Positions 39,105 through 49,045 of a stretch of 64,000 nt of DNA are shown in pieces. The position numbers were made by a program, and so were the translations under genes. Below the pieces are notes generated by a model. The model searched no databases and was not told the DNA's origin. It worked only from the letters and a program-made list of their open reading frames with translations. The DNA comes from Buchnera aphidicola (Mindarus abietinus) (GTDB taxonomy: Bacteria > Pseudomonadota > Gammaproteobacteria > Enterobacterales > Enterobacteriaceae): positions 237,171 through 301,170 of the forward strand of contig NZ_OZ060398.1 in NCBI RefSeq assembly GCF_964059085.1, read 5' to 3'. The number at the start of each line of letters is the position of its first letter. Position 1 is the first letter of the stretch.

Positions 39105-39878
39105 TTATTGTCTAACAAATCTTTTATATGAAGGAGAAAAAGCTTTATTACTTCTCCAAGGATTAATATCAATACCTCCTCTTCTGTTATATCTAGCATA
39201 AACTGTTAGTTCTATAGGATTACAAAAATCTATAATATCTGAAAAAATTTTTTCAACACAATCTTCATGAAATTTATTAGTGTTTCTAAACTTTATTAAA
39301 TATATAAATAATGATTTCCTATTTATAGGAAATCCTTTATACGAAATTTCTATTGACGCCCAATCAGGTTGATTGGTAATTGGACAGTTAGATTTTAATA
39401 AATTACTATATAAAGACTCTTTTATTATTTCAGTTTTATTATTTATACATAAAATATTTTTATCTTTTAAATTATTAAAAAAATTAATTTTTTCATTATC
39501 TAGATTTACTCCATAAGGTTCTCTAATTAAATTAAAGTTTTCATGATTTAATCTAAATAAATTAACAACTATTTTTCCTTTAACTATTTTTTTTAAATCA
39601 GATTTAATTTTTTCCTTGAATTCTTTTTTTGAAAAGAAAGTTTTATTACTCAATTCATGTAGATAAAGTTTTAAACTTTTCGATTCTATCAAATTGATGC
39701 TTTTTGCATCAATTTCTACTATTCCTAAAGCTAATTGTGGAATACCTTTTAAATTTAACCATGATAATTCATATAAGTTCCAAATATCATATCCTATGAA
39801 AAAATTATTTTTTAAATTAAATTTTGTTTTTTTACGAACGTTTTCTCTTAAAATTCCCTTTAATATTTTTAAAGACAT
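39105..39878 (-). CDS. queF: NADPH-dependent 7-cyano-7-deazaguanine reductase QueF
   Basis: QueF reduces preQ0 to preQ1 in queuosine synthesis. It has 257 residues (282 in E. coli), of the long, tandem T-fold type. The catalytic Cys165 and Asp172 lie in SNCPITNQPDW. The C-terminal YARYNRRGGIDINPWRS is conserved. The N-terminus lacks about 25 residues compared with E. coli, before the core starting GYDIWNLYELSWLN. No other queuosine gene is in the window. Confidence 0.94.
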   Translation of the reverse strand: MSLKILKGILRENVRKKTKFNLKNNFFIGYDIWNLYELSWLNLKGIPQLALGIVEIDAKSINLIESKSLKLYLHELSNKTFFSKKEFKEKIKSDLKKIVKGKIVVNLFRLNHENFNLIREPYGVNLDNEKINFFNNLKDKNILCINNKTEIIKESLYSNLLKSNCPITNQPDWASIEISYKGFPINRKSLFIYLIKFRNTNKFHEDCVEKIFSDIIDFCNPIELTVYARYNRRGGIDINPWRSNKAFSPSYKRFVRQ

Positions 39879-39911
39879 TATTTTTTCTCAATGAAGAATA
39901 ATTATAAAAAA

Positions 39912-40433
39912 TTATTTTTTTGCATTTTTTAATTTGATAATAAGGCTGTTAGTCCAAGTTAATACTCTTTTTTTAGTTAGGTTAGGTTGTCTATCTTCAT
40001 CAATTGTTAAACCTAAAAAATATTCTTTATTTAATAAAGCTTTTGAAGATTCAAAAGAATAATTTTTTGTTGGCCATTTTCCAATTATTTTCCCTTTATT
40101 ATTATTAACAATATCATATACAACACGCATTGCATCACAAAAATATTCTGCGTAATCTTCTTGATCCCCACAACCAAATAAAGCAATAGTTTTTTTTTCA
40201 AAGTTGATAGTTTTTAAAATTGGTAAAAAATCATCCCAATCAGATTGCATTTCTCCATAAAACCAAGTAGGTATGCCTAAAATTAGTGTTTTAAATGATT
40301 CCATTTCTTTTTTTTCACTATTTGCTATATCAAATAATTTTGCTTTTTCTTTTCCAAAATGATTAAAAATTAATTTAGCAACTAGTTCTGTATTACCTGT
40401 ATCACTACCAAAAAAAATACCAATTTCTTTCAT
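39912..40433 (-). CDS. fldA: Flavodoxin I
   Basis: FldA is an FMN electron carrier that reduces radical-SAM and isoprenoid enzymes. It has 173 residues (176 in E. coli). The FMN phosphate loop is [10 protein letters not shown], the 50s loop [17 protein letters not shown] and the 90s loop [20 protein letters not shown] precedes the ATG. LipA, BioB and RlmN in this window are likely clients. Confidence 0.96.
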   Translation of the reverse strand: MKEIGIFFGSDTGNTELVAKLIFNHFGKEKAKLFDIANSEKKEMESFKTLILGIPTWFYGEMQSDWDDFLPILKTINFEKKTIALFGCGDQEDYAEYFCDAMRVVYDIVNNNKGKIIGKWPTKNYSFESSKALLNKEYFLGLTIDEDRQPNLTKKRVLTWTNSLIIKLKNAKK

Positions 40434-40635
40434 TTTTTTTCCTGTTTAAATATTTAATATTTATTTGAATTATCGAAAATTATTAATATAATTAATATTT
40501 TAAATTAATTAAAAAAATATTTTTATATTAAATATTATAAAAAGATTACATTCAAATTCAATTAAAATTTAATTTAGTTTAAAATATAAAAAATAAATTT
40601 TTTAAAATTTAAATTTAAAACAAGAAAAAGTAAAT

Positions 40636-42072
40636 ATGAATGTTAACTTAGTTTGGTTTAGAAACGATTTACGTATACACGATAATACTGCTTTATATCA
40701 AGCATGTAAGAATAAAATACAAAAAGTTATAGCTATTTTTATAGCTACTCCCAAACAATGGAATTCTCATTTTATGTCTTTTAAACAATCTTCTTTTATT
40801 TATAAACATTTAATTTTATTAGAAAAAAACTTAAATTTATTGGGTATTCCTTTTTTTTATTATGAAAAACCAAACTTCGATGCCTCGATTCCATTTTTAA
40901 TCGAATTTTGTAAAAAAAAACATGTTAAAACATTATTTTTTAACAAACAATATGAAATAAATGAAAAAAATAGAGATAAAAAAATAAAAAAATTATTATG
41001 TTTAGAAAATATAAGTATGATTGGATATCATGATTCTATTATCGTATCACCAAAATTGATTTATAACTCCGAAAAAAAAAAATATATAAAATATACTCCT
41101 TTTAAAAATAAAGTTTTTAGTTATTTAGATAATAAAAAAATAAAATGTTTTCCAACTCCAGATATTTGTTTTAAACGAATAAAAGATACTTCTTCTAAAA
41201 TTTCTTATTTTTCTTTTCCTAAAGAAGAATTTTCTACTAAACTTTTTCCTGTTGGAGAAGATCATGCTATTCAACAATTAAATACTTTTTTTAAAAAAAA
41301 ATATTTTAATTATGCTTTAAATAGAAATTTTTTTGGATTAAATTCAACTAGCTTATTATCTCCTTACCTAAGTATTGGAATTTTGTCTCCTAGACAATGT
41401 TTAGCTAAAATATTTAAAGAAAAAATTTCTTTTAAAAATATTAATAATGATAAAATGACTTGGTTAAATGAGTTAATATGGAGAGAGTTTTATAAACATA
41501 CATTGAACTCATACTCTTTAATTGGAAAAGAAGAATCTATTTTTTTTTGGGAAAAAAAAATAAAATGGAATAATAATAATCAATATTTTTCTTTTTGGAA
41601 AAAAGGGTTAACAGGTTATCCGATAATAGATGCTGCTATGAGGCAATTAAAAAAAATAGGTTGGATGCATAATAGATTAAGAATGATCACAGCTTCTTTT
41701 TTAACTAAAAATCTTTTAATAGATTGGAGAAAGGGTGCTAGATATTTTATGTCTCAATTGATTGATGGAGATTTTTCTTCTAATATTGGAGGATGGCAAT
41801 GGACAGCTTCAGTAGGATTCGATTCTGTTCCTTACTTTAGGATTTTCAATCCAACAATACAAAGTAAGAAATTTGATCCTGAAGGAAAATTTATATATTC
41901 TTTTATTCCCGAGTTAAAAAAAGTACCTGTTAAATTTATACATAATCCAGAAGAATGGAAAGATAAAAAAGAAAATAATATTAATTATCCTAGTCCAATT
42001 GTTAATTACCAATTAACAAAAAAAAAATTTTGTGAAGAATTTAAAAAAGCTAAAAATAATAAAGAAAATTAA
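40636..42072 (+). CDS. phrB: Deoxyribodipyrimidine photolyase
   Basis: PhrB repairs cyclobutane pyrimidine dimers with light energy. It has 478 residues (472 in E. coli). The N-terminal antenna-binding domain starts LVWFRNDLRIHDN. The C-terminal FAD domain shows WLNELIWREFYKH, MHNRLRMITASFLTKNLLIDW and DGDFSSNIGGWQWTAS. Two poly(A) runs occur in the gene, 41072-41082 (11 A) and 42018-42027 (10 A), yet the frame is intact. It is followed by ybgI, as in E. coli. Confidence 0.96.
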   Translation: MNVNLVWFRNDLRIHDNTALYQACKNKIQKVIAIFIATPKQWNSHFMSFKQSSFIYKHLILLEKNLNLLGIPFFYYEKPNFDASIPFLIEFCKKKHVKTLFFNKQYEINEKNRDKKIKKLLCLENISMIGYHDSIIVSPKLIYNSEKKKYIKYTPFKNKVFSYLDNKKIKCFPTPDICFKRIKDTSSKISYFSFPKEEFSTKLFPVGEDHAIQQLNTFFKKKYFNYALNRNFFGLNSTSLLSPYLSIGILSPRQCLAKIFKEKISFKNINNDKMTWLNELIWREFYKHTLNSYSLIGKEESIFFWEKKIKWNNNNQYFSFWKKGLTGYPIIDAAMRQLKKIGWMHNRLRMITASFLTKNLLIDWRKGARYFMSQLIDGDFSSNIGGWQWTASVGFDSVPYFRIFNPTIQSKKFDPEGKFIYSFIPELKKVPVKFIHNPEEWKDKKENNINYPSPIVNYQLTKKKFCEEFKKAKNNKEN

Positions 42073-42093
42073 AAAAGAGGAGTTCTTTTAAAA

Positions 42094-42837
42094 TTGTTAA
42101 ATATAACTTTAGAAAAAATAATTAATAAAAAATTAAATAGTACAATAATTAAAGATTATTCTCCTAATGGATTACAAGTAGAAGGAAAAAAAAATATAAA
42201 AAAAATAGTTACTGGAGTAACAGCTTGCCAAGATTTATTAAATTTAGCCGTTAAAGAAAAAGCAGATGCAATTATTGTTCATCATGGTTATTTTTGGAAT
42301 GGATCTCCTAGACCTATTACAGGAATTTTAAAGAAAAGAATTAAAACATTATTATGTAATGATATTAATTTATATAGTTGGCACCTTCCATTAGATATAC
42401 ACGAAAAAATAGGAAATAATAGGCAAATAGCAAACAAATTAGGTATAGAAATTATTGGTAATATACTACCTATAGTACCTTGGGGAAAATTTAAAAAAAA
42501 AATAACAGGACAAGAATTAAGAGAAAAAATTATAAATAAATATCATAGAATTCCTTTCTATTATGCACCTAATGAAAAAAAATATATAGATAAAATAGCT
42601 TGGTGTAGTGGGAAAGGACAAAAATTTTTAGAAGAAGCAGTAAAATTTGGAATAAATACATTTTTAACTGGAGAAATGTCTGAAGAAACTATTCATTTTG
42701 TTAAAGAAAACCAAATTCATTTTTTCTCTATAGGACATCATGTAAGCGAAATAGATGGAATAAAAGCTTTAACTAAATGGTTAAAAGAAAAATATGCGTT
42801 AAATGCTAAGTTTTTTAATATAGATAATCCGGTATAA
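42094..42837 (+). CDS. ybgI: Nif3-family dinuclear metal protein YbgI
   Basis: The 247-residue protein has E. coli YbgI length. The metal-binding residues are in IIVHHGYFW, SWHLPLDIH and GHHVSEIDG. A role as metal-dependent hydrolase or GTP cyclohydrolase I-like enzyme has been suggested for the family but is not settled. The start is TTG at 42094, chosen because the alignment to E. coli begins there and GAGGAG (42077-42082) lies 11 bases upstream. It starts 21 bases after phrB, so the two are probably cotranscribed. Confidence 0.92.
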   Translation: MLNITLEKIINKKLNSTIIKDYSPNGLQVEGKKNIKKIVTGVTACQDLLNLAVKEKADAIIVHHGYFWNGSPRPITGILKKRIKTLLCNDINLYSWHLPLDIHEKIGNNRQIANKLGIEIIGNILPIVPWGKFKKKITGQELREKIINKYHRIPFYYAPNEKKYIDKIAWCSGKGQKFLEEAVKFGINTFLTGEMSEETIHFVKENQIHFFSIGHHVSEIDGIKALTKWLKEKYALNAKFFNIDNPV

Positions 42838-42977
42838 ATAAATTTCTTAATTTATAAAATTTTTAGAAAAAATCAATATATAAGAAAAATCTAAAAAAAT
42901 TTATGAATACTGAAAGTAATAAAAGTTTTTTATGAACAAAAAAATATTTTTTATTTTTAGAACCTTAAGGAAATTTT

Positions 42978-45749
42978 ATGAATAATGAACTTATAAAATC
43001 ATGGGATGATTTTATTAATATGATAAATAGTAATCAATTTTATGTAGAAAATCTATATAAAAAATTTTTGAATAATCCAAGTTTGATAGATGAAAATTGG
43101 AAAAAAATATTTTTACAATTTTTTAAAAAAACAAAAAATAAAGATAATGTTTTTAATAAAAACTTTTTAAAAAAAAATGAATTTGAAAATAAAGAAATAA
43201 ATAGTTTTTCTATTGAAATATTTAAATTAATTGATTCATTTAGAAGATATGGCCATCGATACGCTAAACTAGATCCTTTAAAAAATTCTCGAACAGAATT
43301 TAGCGAAGACATGAAATATTTTTATTATAAAAAAAACATAAATCAATTCGTTCAAAATAAAAATTTTTACTATTTAAATAATAGTAAAGAATATTCTTCT
43401 TTAAAAAATCTTTATATCGATTTAAAAAAAATATATTCCAATTCTATTGGAATTGAATATATGCACATTGAAAATGTCGAAGAAAGAAATTGGATACAAA
43501 AAAATGTTGAATCTATAGATAAAAGTTTTTTATTCGATACACATAAAAAAAAAGAAATTTTAAAATATTTAATTTCTGCTGAAAGCTTAGAAAAATACTT
43601 GAATATCAAATTTCCAGGAGTAAAAAGATTTTCTTTAGAAGGTTCAGAAACATTAATACCAATGCTATCCGAAATGATATTACAATCTAGTAAATTACAT
43701 GTTTTAAAAATATTTTTAGGAATGGCACATAGAGGAAGAATAAATGTATTAGCTAATATTATTGGAAAAAAAATAAGGAATATTTTTTCTGAATTTTCTT
43801 CAAAAAATTTAGAAAGATCGTATAGTGGAGATGTAAAATACCATATGGGTTTTAAATCAAAGCTAAAAAAAATAAATGAAATTTTAATAGAATTAAAATT
43901 CAATCCTTCTCATTTAGAAATTATTTCTCCTGTTGTTCTTGGTTCTTCTAGAGCTTATTTGGATAAAAAAAAATTATTTAATAGTAATACAATTGTTCCA
44001 ATAATTATTCATGGTGATGCTTCTATTACCGGACAAGGAGTAGTTCAGGAAACTTTGAACATGTCTCAAACGAGAGGGTATAGTGTTGGTGGAAGTATCC
44101 ATATTATAATTAATAATCAAATAGGATTTACAACCTCTAATAGAAAAGATTTGCGATCTACTCAGTACTGTAGTGACATTGCCAAAATGATTCAATCACC
44201 AATATTTCATATTAATGCTGATGATCCAGAAGCGGCTATTTTTATATCTAAATTAGCTATAAAATATAGAAAAATATTTAAAAAAGATATTTTTATAGAT
44301 TTAGTCTGTTACCGCAGATTTGGACATAATGAAATTGATGATCCTTCCGTAACACAACCTATTATGTATCAAAAAATAAAAAATCATAAAACAGTAAAAG
44401 AAATATATGAAAATAAATTAATACAAGAAAAAATAATACAATTAGATGAAATTGAACTCTTATCATCACAATATCGTAAAAAATTAGATATCGAATATGA
44501 AAAATATATTCATATAAAACCAAAAAAGAATATTTTTTTTCCAATAAAAATAAAAAAAGATATAAATTATTTAAATCACAAAAAAAATTTTTTTTCTGAA
44601 AAAATTAAAGACATAGCGATAAACATTTTTTCTATACCTAATACAATTAATTTACATAAAAAAATAAAAAATGTCTATAACGATAGATTAGATATGGCAA
44701 ATGGAAAAAAAAAATTTGACTGGGGAGCTTCGGAATTATTAGCCTATGCCACTTTATTAAATCAAGGAATATCTTGTCGAATAACAGGAGAAGATGTTTC
44801 TAGAGGAACTTTTTTTCATAGACATGCTATTATTCATGATCAAAAAAATGGAGAAACTTACATTCCTTTAAAATCTTTTTCTAAATTTAAACAATCTAAA
44901 TTTTATATTTGGGATTCTGTTTTATCGGAAGAAGCAGCTTTAGCTTTTGAATATGGATATAGTTCTACTAATCAAAAAATGCTAGTTGTATGGGAAGCAC
45001 AATTTGGGGATTTTTCTAATGGCGCCCAAATAGTTATCGATCAATTTTTAAGTTCAAGCGAACAAAAATGGAATCAACAAAGCGGGTTGGTATTATTATT
45101 ACCGCATGGATATGAAGGTCAAGGACCTGAACATTCTTCAGCAAGATTAGAACGTTTTTTACAATTATGCGCTCAAAAAAATATGCGGATTTCTATTCCT
45201 ACAACTTCTGGACAAATGTATCACTTATTAATTGAACATGCTTATAATAAAAATAAAAAACCTTTAATTATTATTTCTCCAAAATCACTTTTAAGAAATC
45301 CATTAACTTTTTCTTCTTTAGAAAATCTTAAAAATGGAAATTTTAAAACAGTTATTTATGATACAAATCAAATTAAAAAGGAAAAAATAAATAAAATTAT
45401 TTTTTGTTCTGGAAAAATATATTATGAACTATTAATTAATCAAATAAAAAACAAAAAAAATAATATTTTAATAGTTAGAATAGAAAATTTATACCCTTTT
45501 CCAAATAAGAAAATAATAAAAATATTTAAATCTTTAGATAAAATTGATGATATTATTTGGTGTCAAGAAGAACCAAAAAATCAAGGTTCATGGAATTACG
45601 TTAAAAGTTATTTTAAAAAAATAATGTTTAAAAATCAAAAAATAAGTTATGTGGGACGTTCTAAATCAGCTTCTCCAGCTACAGGATTTCTTTATATTCA
45701 CCAAAAAGAACAACAAAAAATAATTTTTGATGCTCTAAATATAATTTAA
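42978..45749 (+). CDS. sucA: 2-oxoglutarate dehydrogenase E1 component
   Basis: SucA is the thiamine-diphosphate-dependent decarboxylase of the 2-oxoglutarate dehydrogenase complex. It has 923 residues (933 in E. coli). The TPP motif runs from HGDASITGQGVV to NNQIGFTT. The transketolase-like part shows ITGEDVSRGTFFHRHA and HGYEGQGPEHSSARLERF. AAGGAAA is a good ribosome binding site. A 10-A run is at 44705-44714. sucB follows 17 bases later. No other TCA-cycle enzymes are in the window. Confidence 0.97.
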   Translation: MNNELIKSWDDFINMINSNQFYVENLYKKFLNNPSLIDENWKKIFLQFFKKTKNKDNVFNKNFLKKNEFENKEINSFSIEIFKLIDSFRRYGHRYAKLDPLKNSRTEFSEDMKYFYYKKNINQFVQNKNFYYLNNSKEYSSLKNLYIDLKKIYSNSIGIEYMHIENVEERNWIQKNVESIDKSFLFDTHKKKEILKYLISAESLEKYLNIKFPGVKRFSLEGSETLIPMLSEMILQSSKLHVLKIFLGMAHRGRINVLANIIGKKIRNIFSEFSSKNLERSYSGDVKYHMGFKSKLKKINEILIELKFNPSHLEIISPVVLGSSRAYLDKKKLFNSNTIVPIIIHGDASITGQGVVQETLNMSQTRGYSVGGSIHIIINNQIGFTTSNRKDLRSTQYCSDIAKMIQSPIFHINADDPEAAIFISKLAIKYRKIFKKDIFIDLVCYRRFGHNEIDDPSVTQPIMYQKIKNHKTVKEIYENKLIQEKIIQLDEIELLSSQYRKKLDIEYEKYIHIKPKKNIFFPIKIKKDINYLNHKKNFFSEKIKDIAINIFSIPNTINLHKKIKNVYNDRLDMANGKKKFDWGASELLAYATLLNQGISCRITGEDVSRGTFFHRHAIIHDQKNGETYIPLKSFSKFKQSKFYIWDSVLSEEAALAFEYGYSSTNQKMLVVWEAQFGDFSNGAQIVIDQFLSSSEQKWNQQSGLVLLLPHGYEGQGPEHSSARLERFLQLCAQKNMRISIPTTSGQMYHLLIEHAYNKNKKPLIIISPKSLLRNPLTFSSLENLKNGNFKTVIYDTNQIKKEKINKIIFCSGKIYYELLINQIKNKKNNILIVRIENLYPFPNKKIIKIFKSLDKIDDIIWCQEEPKNQGSWNYVKSYFKKIMFKNQKISYVGRSKSASPATGFLYIHQKEQQKIIFDALNII

Positions 45750-45766
45750 TAATAGTTAAGGAAAAA

Positions 45767-46960
45767 ATGAAAAAAGTAGAAATATTAGTTCCTGATCTTC
45801 CAGAATCTGTTTTAAACGCTACTGTTGCTTCTTGGCATAAAAAAACTGGAGATGTTATTTTAAAAGATGAAATTTTAGTAGATATCGAAACCGATAAAGT
45901 AATATTGGAAATACCATCTTCTTATGAAGGAATTATTTCTAAAATTTTTGAAAAAGAAGGATCAATTGTAACATCAAAACAAATTTTAGGAGAAATTATT
46001 GAAAAAGAAAATAAAGAAAAAAAAATAAAAGAAAAAAGTAAATTAAATGAAGAAAATAAAAAGAAACATTTCAGTCCATCTTTAAGAAGATCTTTATCTT
46101 CTAAAAAAAATAATGTTTTAAAAAATGAAAGTTTTTCTTTATTAAAAAAAGAACATAAAAAAGAAAATTTTTATAATACGCAAAAAAATACTATTAATAA
46201 CAAAAATAATAACGAAAGATTTCAATTAAAAGAAAATAAAATTGATTTAAATTCAAGCACCAGAAGTATAACAAGAAAAAGAATGAGTCCTTTAAGAAAA
46301 TGTATTGCTGAACGTTTACTTATTGCTAAAAATTCTACGGCTATGTTAACAACTTTTAATGAAGTTAATATGCGCTCTATTATTAAATATAGAGAAAAAT
46401 ACGGTATTTTCTTTAAAAAAAAACATGGTATTAAATTAGGTTTAATGTCTTTTTTTATTAAATCAGTAGTAGAATGTTTAAAAAAATTTCCTTCAATTAA
46501 TTCCTCTATTAAAGATGATGATTTAATACTGTTTAATTATTTTGATATTAATATTGCAGTTTCTACTGAAAGAGGCTTAATTACTCCTATTTTAAAAAAT
46601 GCAAATAAAATGAGCATATCGAAAATAGAAAAAAAAATAAGATATTTTTCTGAACAAGGTAATAAAGGGAAATTAGATATTAAAGAACTTAAAAACGGAA
46701 CTTTCACAATTACTAATGGAGGAGTTTTTGGATCTTTACTATCGACTCCTATTATTAATTTTCCTCAAGCAGCTATCTTAGGAATGCATACGATAAAAGA
46801 TCGAGCAGTGGTAATAAACAATGAAATAAAAATAGCTCCTATGATGTATTTATCATTATCTTACGATCATAGAATTATAGACGGAAAAGAATCTATAAAT
46901 TTTTTAAATTATTTAAAAGAAATGTTAGAAAACATATCAATGTTATTTTTAGAGCTTTAA
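45767..46960 (+). CDS. sucB: Dihydrolipoyl succinyltransferase E2 with degraded E3-binding domain
   Basis: SucB is the core of the 2-oxoglutarate dehydrogenase complex. It has 397 residues (405 in E. coli). The lipoyl domain (1-77) carries Lys44 in DIETDKVILEIP, the target of LipB and LipA. The catalytic domain (from about 168) is excellent, with SYDHRIIDGKES (His368, Asp372). Between them the peripheral-subunit-binding domain keeps only SPSLRRSL (103-110). The usual GTGxxGRxTxxDV stretch is replaced by a lysine/asparagine-rich run to about 160. Ribosome binding site AAGGAAA; operon with sucA. Confidence 0.96.
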   Translation: MKKVEILVPDLPESVLNATVASWHKKTGDVILKDEILVDIETDKVILEIPSSYEGIISKIFEKEGSIVTSKQILGEIIEKENKEKKIKEKSKLNEENKKKHFSPSLRRSLSSKKNNVLKNESFSLLKKEHKKENFYNTQKNTINNKNNNERFQLKENKIDLNSSTRSITRKRMSPLRKCIAERLLIAKNSTAMLTTFNEVNMRSIIKYREKYGIFFKKKHGIKLGLMSFFIKSVVECLKKFPSINSSIKDDDLILFNYFDINIAVSTERGLITPILKNANKMSISKIEKKIRYFSEQGNKGKLDIKELKNGTFTITNGGVFGSLLSTPIINFPQAAILGMHTIKDRAVVINNEIKIAPMMYLSLSYDHRIIDGKESINFLNYLKEMLENISMLFLEL

Positions 46961-47111
46961 AGAAAATTTTATTTTTAATAAATTTTACTATTATTTATTA
47001 ATAAAAATATATTTTTAACAATTATTGTTAACTCTATTAATTTTGTTAAAAACAATTACTTGTTTAATAGAACTTAAAAAAAATTTTAAAACTACATACT
47101 AAGGAATTCTA

Positions 47112-47810
47112 ATGAAAATTACAAAAATGGTTTTAATTCGTCATGGGGAAAGTCAATGGAATAAGTTGAATAGATTTACTGGTTGGCACGATATAGATTT
47201 ATCTGAACAAGGTTTATTAGAAGCAAAAAAATCAGGACAATTATTAAAATCTAAAAAATTTTACTTCGATTATTGTTTTACATCTCTATTAAAAAGAGCC
47301 ATTCATACATTATGGAATATTTTAATAGAACTGAATCAATCTTGGTTACCAACAAAAAAAACATGGCGTCTTAATGAAAGACATTATGGATCATTACAAG
47401 GTGTAAATAAATTAGAAACTATTTCAAAATATGGTGAAAAAGTTGTAGAACAATGGAGAAGAGGTTATGAAATTGTTCCTCCAAAACTAGAGAAAATTAA
47501 TCAAATTTATTCAGGATATGATGAAAAATATAGAGAAATAAGTGATCTAGAAAAACCAATGTCTGAAAGTTTAAAAATGACAAAAGATAGAGTAATTCCT
47601 TTTTGGAATAAAGAAATATTTCCTAAAATAAAAAAAAATAAAACTGTTTTAATAGTAGCTCATGGTAACTCTTTAAGAGCATTGATGAAACATTTATCTA
47701 ATATTAAAGATAACCAAATTATAAATTTAGATATTCCTACTGGAACTCCAATTGTTTATGAATTTGATGAAAAAATAATACCTATTAAATATTATTTTCT
47801 TAAAAAATAA
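47112..47810 (+). CDS. gpmA: 2,3-bisphosphoglycerate-dependent phosphoglycerate mutase
   Basis: GpmA interconverts 3- and 2-phosphoglycerate. It has 232 residues against 250 in E. coli. The phosphohistidine motif LIRHGESQWNK, the TSLLKRAIHT arginine, NERHYGSLQG and the second histidine VAHGNSLRAL are all intact. The protein ends shortly after IKYYFLKK, so the flexible C-terminal tail that covers the active site in E. coli is missing. AAGGAA precedes the ATG. Confidence 0.96.
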   Translation: MKITKMVLIRHGESQWNKLNRFTGWHDIDLSEQGLLEAKKSGQLLKSKKFYFDYCFTSLLKRAIHTLWNILIELNQSWLPTKKTWRLNERHYGSLQGVNKLETISKYGEKVVEQWRRGYEIVPPKLEKINQIYSGYDEKYREISDLEKPMSESLKMTKDRVIPFWNKEIFPKIKKNKTVLIVAHGNSLRALMKHLSNIKDNQIINLDIPTGTPIVYEFDEKIIPIKYYFLKK

Positions 47811-48028
47811 AATTTAAAAAAATAAATAATATATATTTTTAAAATTATTTTTTTAATTTAAAAAATAATTTATATTATTTTTTTTTAGATAAAAGAAATT
47901 TTAAACTTCTTAAAATATTTTCCACATTATTTTATTAGAGTTACAAAAAATTTTTATTTTCAAAAAAATAAGTGTTATTTAAAAAATATAAAATTTTTAT
48001 AAATAATTAAAACTATCTGGAGATAAAA

Positions 48029-48994
48029 ATGATTAAGAGAATTGGTGTACTCACTAGTGGAGGAGATTCTCCAGGTATGAATGCAGCTATTCGAAGTGTT
48101 GTAAGGGCAGGAATTAGTGAAAAACTAGAAGTGTTTGGAATATATGACGGATTTTTAGGTTTATTTAAAAATAAAATGAAAAATTTAGATAGATATAGTG
48201 TTTCAGATATTATTAATAAAGGAGGAACTTTTTTAGGTTCATCAAGATTTCCTGAATTTTCTAAAAAAAATGTACGTTCTATTGCTATTTCAAATATGAA
48301 AAAAAATGGAATTGATGTTTTGGTAGTTATTGGAGGAGATGGATCATATATAGGGGCGAAATTAATTTCAGAAACAGGATTTCCATGTATTAGTTTACCT
48401 GCTACCATAGATAATGATATACCAGGAACAGATTATACAATAGGGTATTTTACAGCATTAGGAACAGTCGTTGAAGCTATAGATAGACTAAGAGATACTT
48501 CATCTTCTCATCAGAGAATTTCTATTGTAGAAATGATGGGTAGAACTTGCGGAGATTTAACTTTAGGAGCAGCAATAGCTGGAGGCTGTGAATTCATATT
48601 ATTACCAGAATTAGAATATAAAAAAAAAGAATTATTATTAGAAATTAAAAGAGGCATTAAAAAAGGGAAAAAACATGCAATAGTCGCCATTACAGAATAT
48701 ATATGTGATGTAGAAAAATTAGCTAAATATATTGAAAAAGAAACTGGAAGAGAAACAAGAGCTACTATTTTAGGACATATTCAAAGAGGAGGTTCTCCTG
48801 TAGTATATGATAGAATTTTAGCTTCTCGTATGGGAGCGTACTCTATTGAACTATTATTACAAGGAAATAGTAATGGAAGGTGTATTGGTATACAAAATGA
48901 AAAAATGGTTAATCATGATATAATTGATGCTTTAAAACATATGAGACGTCCTTTCAAAAAAGATTGGTTAGAAACCGCTAAAAAATTATTTTAA
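48029..48994 (+). CDS. pfkA: 6-phosphofructokinase
   Basis: PfkA phosphorylates fructose-6-phosphate with ATP. It has 321 residues (320 in E. coli). ATP-binding [14 protein letters not shown] and [10 protein letters not shown], catalytic Asp in [14 protein letters not shown] and substrate motifs [10 protein letters not shown] and GHIQRGGSP are intact. GGAGAT lies 8-9 bases before the ATG. It is convergent with tpiA across a GC-rich terminator; a short hop in the E. coli map also separates pfkA and tpiA. Confidence 0.98.
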   Translation: MIKRIGVLTSGGDSPGMNAAIRSVVRAGISEKLEVFGIYDGFLGLFKNKMKNLDRYSVSDIINKGGTFLGSSRFPEFSKKNVRSIAISNMKKNGIDVLVVIGGDGSYIGAKLISETGFPCISLPATIDNDIPGTDYTIGYFTALGTVVEAIDRLRDTSSSHQRISIVEMMGRTCGDLTLGAAIAGGCEFILLPELEYKKKELLLEIKRGIKKGKKHAIVAITEYICDVEKLAKYIEKETGRETRATILGHIQRGGSPVVYDRILASRMGAYSIELLLQGNSNGRCIGIQNEKMVNHDIIDALKHMRRPFKKDWLETAKKLF

Positions 48995-49002
48995 AAAATG
49001 GT

Positions 49003-49017
49003 GCCGGGTAAACCGGC
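49003..49017. terminator. GC-rich bidirectional terminator between pfkA and tpiA
   Basis: GCCGG (49003-49007) pairs with CCGGC (49013-49017) around loop GTAAA, 8 bases after the pfkA stop. T5 follows shortly on the plus strand and T6 (as A6 at 48993-48998) on the minus strand. It is the most GC-dense spot in any spacer of the window. Confidence 0.8.
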
Positions 49018-49045
49018 CTATTTTTATAAAAAATATATGTATTTA

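Noticed and set aside
43040-44544. Several antisense open frames across sucA
   Set aside because: They are shadows of a conserved gene on the other strand, have no family resemblance and owe their length to codon bias.
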